Below are positions 5,255-7,238 of a stretch of DNA of 7,238 nucleotides, one piece after another. The first letter of the stretch is position 1. Each line of letters opens with the position of its first letter. The stretch lies in contig CAMHPM010000074.1 in the NCBI GenBank assembly GCA_946187025.1, positions 1 to 7,238 of the forward strand. The letters are read 5' to 3'. This stretch comes from an uncultured Prevotellaceae bacterium. GTDB taxonomy: Bacteria > Bacteroidota > Bacteroidia > Bacteroidales > Bacteroidaceae. The position numbers and the translations under genes are program-made. The notes under the pieces were generated by a model that searched no databases, had not been told where the DNA came from, and saw only the letters and a list, made by a program, of their open reading frames with translations.

Positions 5255-7238
5255 TCATTCGTTTACAATCTTGATATCTGCCACCGATGCCTTGCCATCC
5301 TTGAAGCTGAGTGTGATGCAGAAGCTGACATAATCGCTGTAGATATATAGCGGTATGGTTTCACCCTCGCGTGGCTTATAGTCAAACTTAAGGCGGATGT
5401 TGTTGCCTGCAAGGTAGTCTTCTTTCGGACGCACTGCGTTGTCTTTGTCGCCAAGTTGATGCAGCGAGAAGACTGGGTCGATGAGTGTCAGTATGCGTGG
5501 CAGTTCCACCTCGAGCTTGCTGCCCGATGTGAACACACCCGTAACATTGTCCCACAGCGATTTGTCGCCACGTTTGATGTCGCCATATATCTTGATGCCT
5601 GTCGTTATGGCTGAGAGCAGCGACTGGCTATCTACGTTGAAATGGTCGAGGAATGCTTTTCTGCGGCTTTGCTCCTGCTTGTCGGATTTCGACGACTTGC
5701 GTGATGCCTCGTATGCACGGACATATTTGTAATCTACATTATCAATCCAGCATATCTTGTCGTCGGTCATTGCAATGGCACGTATGCGAGTGATGTCGTC
5801 ATATTTCTTGTCCTCGTAGTTCAGCTTTACCACTCCCACCTCTGTCTTGTCGTGGTGGCGTATGATGTTTATCGACGGACATTTCACCACGTCGTACTCA
5901 TCGGTGTACATGTCGGTGTAGTGCAGGCAGAGGAATATGCGCACGTTTTCAAGGTTAACATCGCTGCGGTTGTTGATTATCACCTTCACTTCGTCGTCGT
6001 TTTTCGATACAAGCCAGTCGGTGGTCGGCTCCACGCTTACATCGATGAACGACTGCTCCATCAGCAACTGCTTGAAAATGTTATACATGTTTTCCTCGCA
6101 GTATTGCATATCGCTCAGCAGACAGTCGTAAACCCCTTGGTTGCCACGACGATAGAAGTGGTTGAATATCTCTTCCTTACTCTTGTCAAACTGTCCGTTA
6201 TCGGCGTAATAGCGTGCCTTGATGAGGTTGGGGCTGAACATTCCGTAGCCTTCCATCGTGGAGCGGTATAGTTTGAGCAGATACTTGCCTTCGCTGCTGC
6301 GGTTCAGGTATGATCGGTTTTTGTAAGAGTCGAGCATGTCGGTCAGTGCAGCTGCCTGACGCGGATATTCGGCGCTGGCCTGGTCGAGGCTCGACATCGC
6401 TTTCTGTATGTTGCCCTCTTTCATGCTGATGAGGCCTTTCAACACAAGTGCAGGAGCCGAGCGGTTTGGATAGAGCTCGGTGTAGTTGTCGAGTATTGCC
6501 AGTGCCTGCGACAGATGCTCCTCATGTTCGGCATCCGACTGCGGAATAGAGTCGGTCTGCAATGCCGGCGATTGCAGGTCAGAGAATTCGGGCTTGTTTT
6601 CCGGTCCTGCCATCTGTATCAGGCTTAATGCTTTCAAGAGCATTGCCTCGCGGTTGGTAGGATATTTCTCGAGCACCTTCGTTGCAGCATTGTAGGCATC
6701 GGTGGTGCGTCCTGAATAGATATCGAGGTATGCCTTGTCGCGCTCAAGACACAGAGCATCCCATTCGTTCATGTATTTGAAATACACAGGTGCGTATTCC
6801 GACAGGTATTCGATATACGACATCCGGATTTCGTCGATCTCTTTCTTCAGCGACTCCTTCAGCTTCTTGTCTTTCTCGTATTGTTCGAATGCAGCCGACT
6901 TGGCATCGTTCAGTCCGATGCCCACACCTCCTGCATCGGCCGGATTGCCGGTGAAGATGGCCGAGAGGAGTCCGATTGGGTTCATGTTTTCGGCAAAGTT
7001 TGTGGCTCCGCTTGTTGCACTGCGTGCCAGCATCCAGATGTTGTCGAGTTCGTCGTACTGCTGTTGCAGTTCAAACATCTTCTGAAGTATCGGAAACAAC
7101 TTCTTCTTCGTCTCAAGCACATCGGCTGGTACGCGGCTGTAGTCTTGCTTTGCCATGTATTCCAGGAAAGCGAAGAAGTCGGCCGACTGATATTGTGCAA
7201 CCTCCATACCGTTGAGTATGCGCACCGTCTCTTCTATG
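5255..7238 (-). CDS. TPR-containing protein of unknown function, 5' partial
   Basis: The reading frame is open to the right edge, so the gene starts outside the window. A GTG at 7223-7225 would give 656 residues, but in-frame codons for IEET precede it, so GTG is probably not the real start. Numbering from that GTG, residues 30-65 and 105-150 are charged and helical, possibly coiled coil. Between them is a Gly-rich, weakly hydrophobic stretch (82-104). Residues about 165-205 and 236-300 look like degenerate tetratricopeptide repeats (YSGRTTDAYNAATKVLEKYP; then ALAILDNYTELYPN and KEGNIQKAMSSLDQASAEYP). Residues 390-505 and 570-656 are beta-rich, split by a basic linker (KSSKSDKQEQSRRK, 511-524). 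No signal peptide, catalytic motif or strong membrane segment is visible, though the true N-terminus is missing. I do not recognise a named family. TPRs suggest a scaffold or protein-binding role; the link to ruvB is positional only. It is probably the first visible gene of the transcription unit. Confidence 0.85.
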   Translation of the reverse strand, partial: IEETVRILNGMEVAQYQSADFFAFLEYMAKQDYSRVPADVLETKKKLFPILQKMFELQQQYDELDNIWMLARSATSGATNFAENMNPIGLLSAIFTGNPADAGGVGIGLNDAKSAAFEQYEKDKKLKESLKKEIDEIRMSYIEYLSEYAPVYFKYMNEWDALCLERDKAYLDIYSGRTTDAYNAATKVLEKYPTNREAMLLKALSLIQMAGPENKPEFSDLQSPALQTDSIPQSDAEHEEHLSQALAILDNYTELYPNRSAPALVLKGLISMKEGNIQKAMSSLDQASAEYPRQAAALTDMLDSYKNRSYLNRSSEGKYLLKLYRSTMEGYGMFSPNLIKARYYADNGQFDKSKEEIFNHFYRRGNQGVYDCLLSDMQYCEENMYNIFKQLLMEQSFIDVSVEPTTDWLVSKNDDEVKVIINNRSDVNLENVRIFLCLHYTDMYTDEYDVVKCPSINIIRHHDKTEVGVVKLNYEDKKYDDITRIRAIAMTDDKICWIDNVDYKYVRAYEASRKSSKSDKQEQSRRKAFLDHFNVDSQSLLSAITTGIKIYGDIKRGDKSLWDNVTGVFTSGSKLEVELPRILTLIDPVFSLHQLGDKDNAVRPKEDYLAGNNIRLKFDYKPREGETIPLYIYSDYVSFCITLSFKDGKASVADIKIVNE

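Noticed and set aside
5383..5412. Possible Bacteroidota promoter upstream of ruvB: TAAGTTTG at 5390-5383 on the minus strand, with CTTG-like bases about 19 positions upstream
   Set aside because: The -7 box fits TAnnTTTG, but the -33 box is imperfect, it lies within the TPR coding region about 170 bases before ruvB, and one such match is expected by chance in a window of this size.
7223..7225. GTG as the true start of the TPR protein
   Set aside because: The frame stays open to the window edge with plausible coding (IEET) before it, so the gene is better treated as truncated at its 5' end.

Overview
The window looks like an ordinary chromosomal segment from a Bacteroidales bacterium (Bacteroidota). 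The evidence is a full-length S46 dipeptidyl-peptidase of the DPP7 type, a RuvB of Bacteroidales character, gene starts without convincing Shine-Dalgarno sequences, and A-rich leaders. G+C is moderate, about half by eye. I cannot resolve the family; Muribaculaceae, Prevotellaceae and Bacteroidaceae are all possible.

All five genes lie on the minus strand, so transcription runs from high to low coordinates. They are: (1) a TPR-containing protein of unknown function whose 5' end lies beyond the right edge (5255-7238); (2) ruvB, the Holliday-junction branch-migration motor (4168-5214); (3) a Wzx/MATE-like polysaccharide flippase with about 14 membrane segments (2674-4134); (4) a secreted S46 serine dipeptidyl-peptidase with an intact catalytic triad (507-2639); (5) a small DUF2752 membrane protein (92-517). 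The three intergenic gaps are 40, 33 and 34 bases. The last two genes overlap by 11 bases, with a TTG start inside the end of the peptidase gene. The spacing fits one polycistronic unit, although the products do not form an obvious single pathway (DNA repair, envelope glycan export, peptide catabolism, unknown membrane protein).

The left edge (4-91) holds four tandem copies of a 22-bp G+C-rich unit ending exactly at the DUF2752 stop codon. The third copy is diverged and contains a perfect 6-bp-stem hairpin. A 12-bp direct repeat fills most of the ruvB-flippase gap. There is no gene-free stretch longer than about 100 bases, and I saw no RNA genes, insertion sequences, CRISPR arrays or phage genes.

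I did not find a convincing new biological system. The points most worth a second look are the minisatellite-like array against the DUF2752 gene, the coupling of an S46 peptidase to DUF2752, and the uncharacterised TPR plus beta-rich protein.
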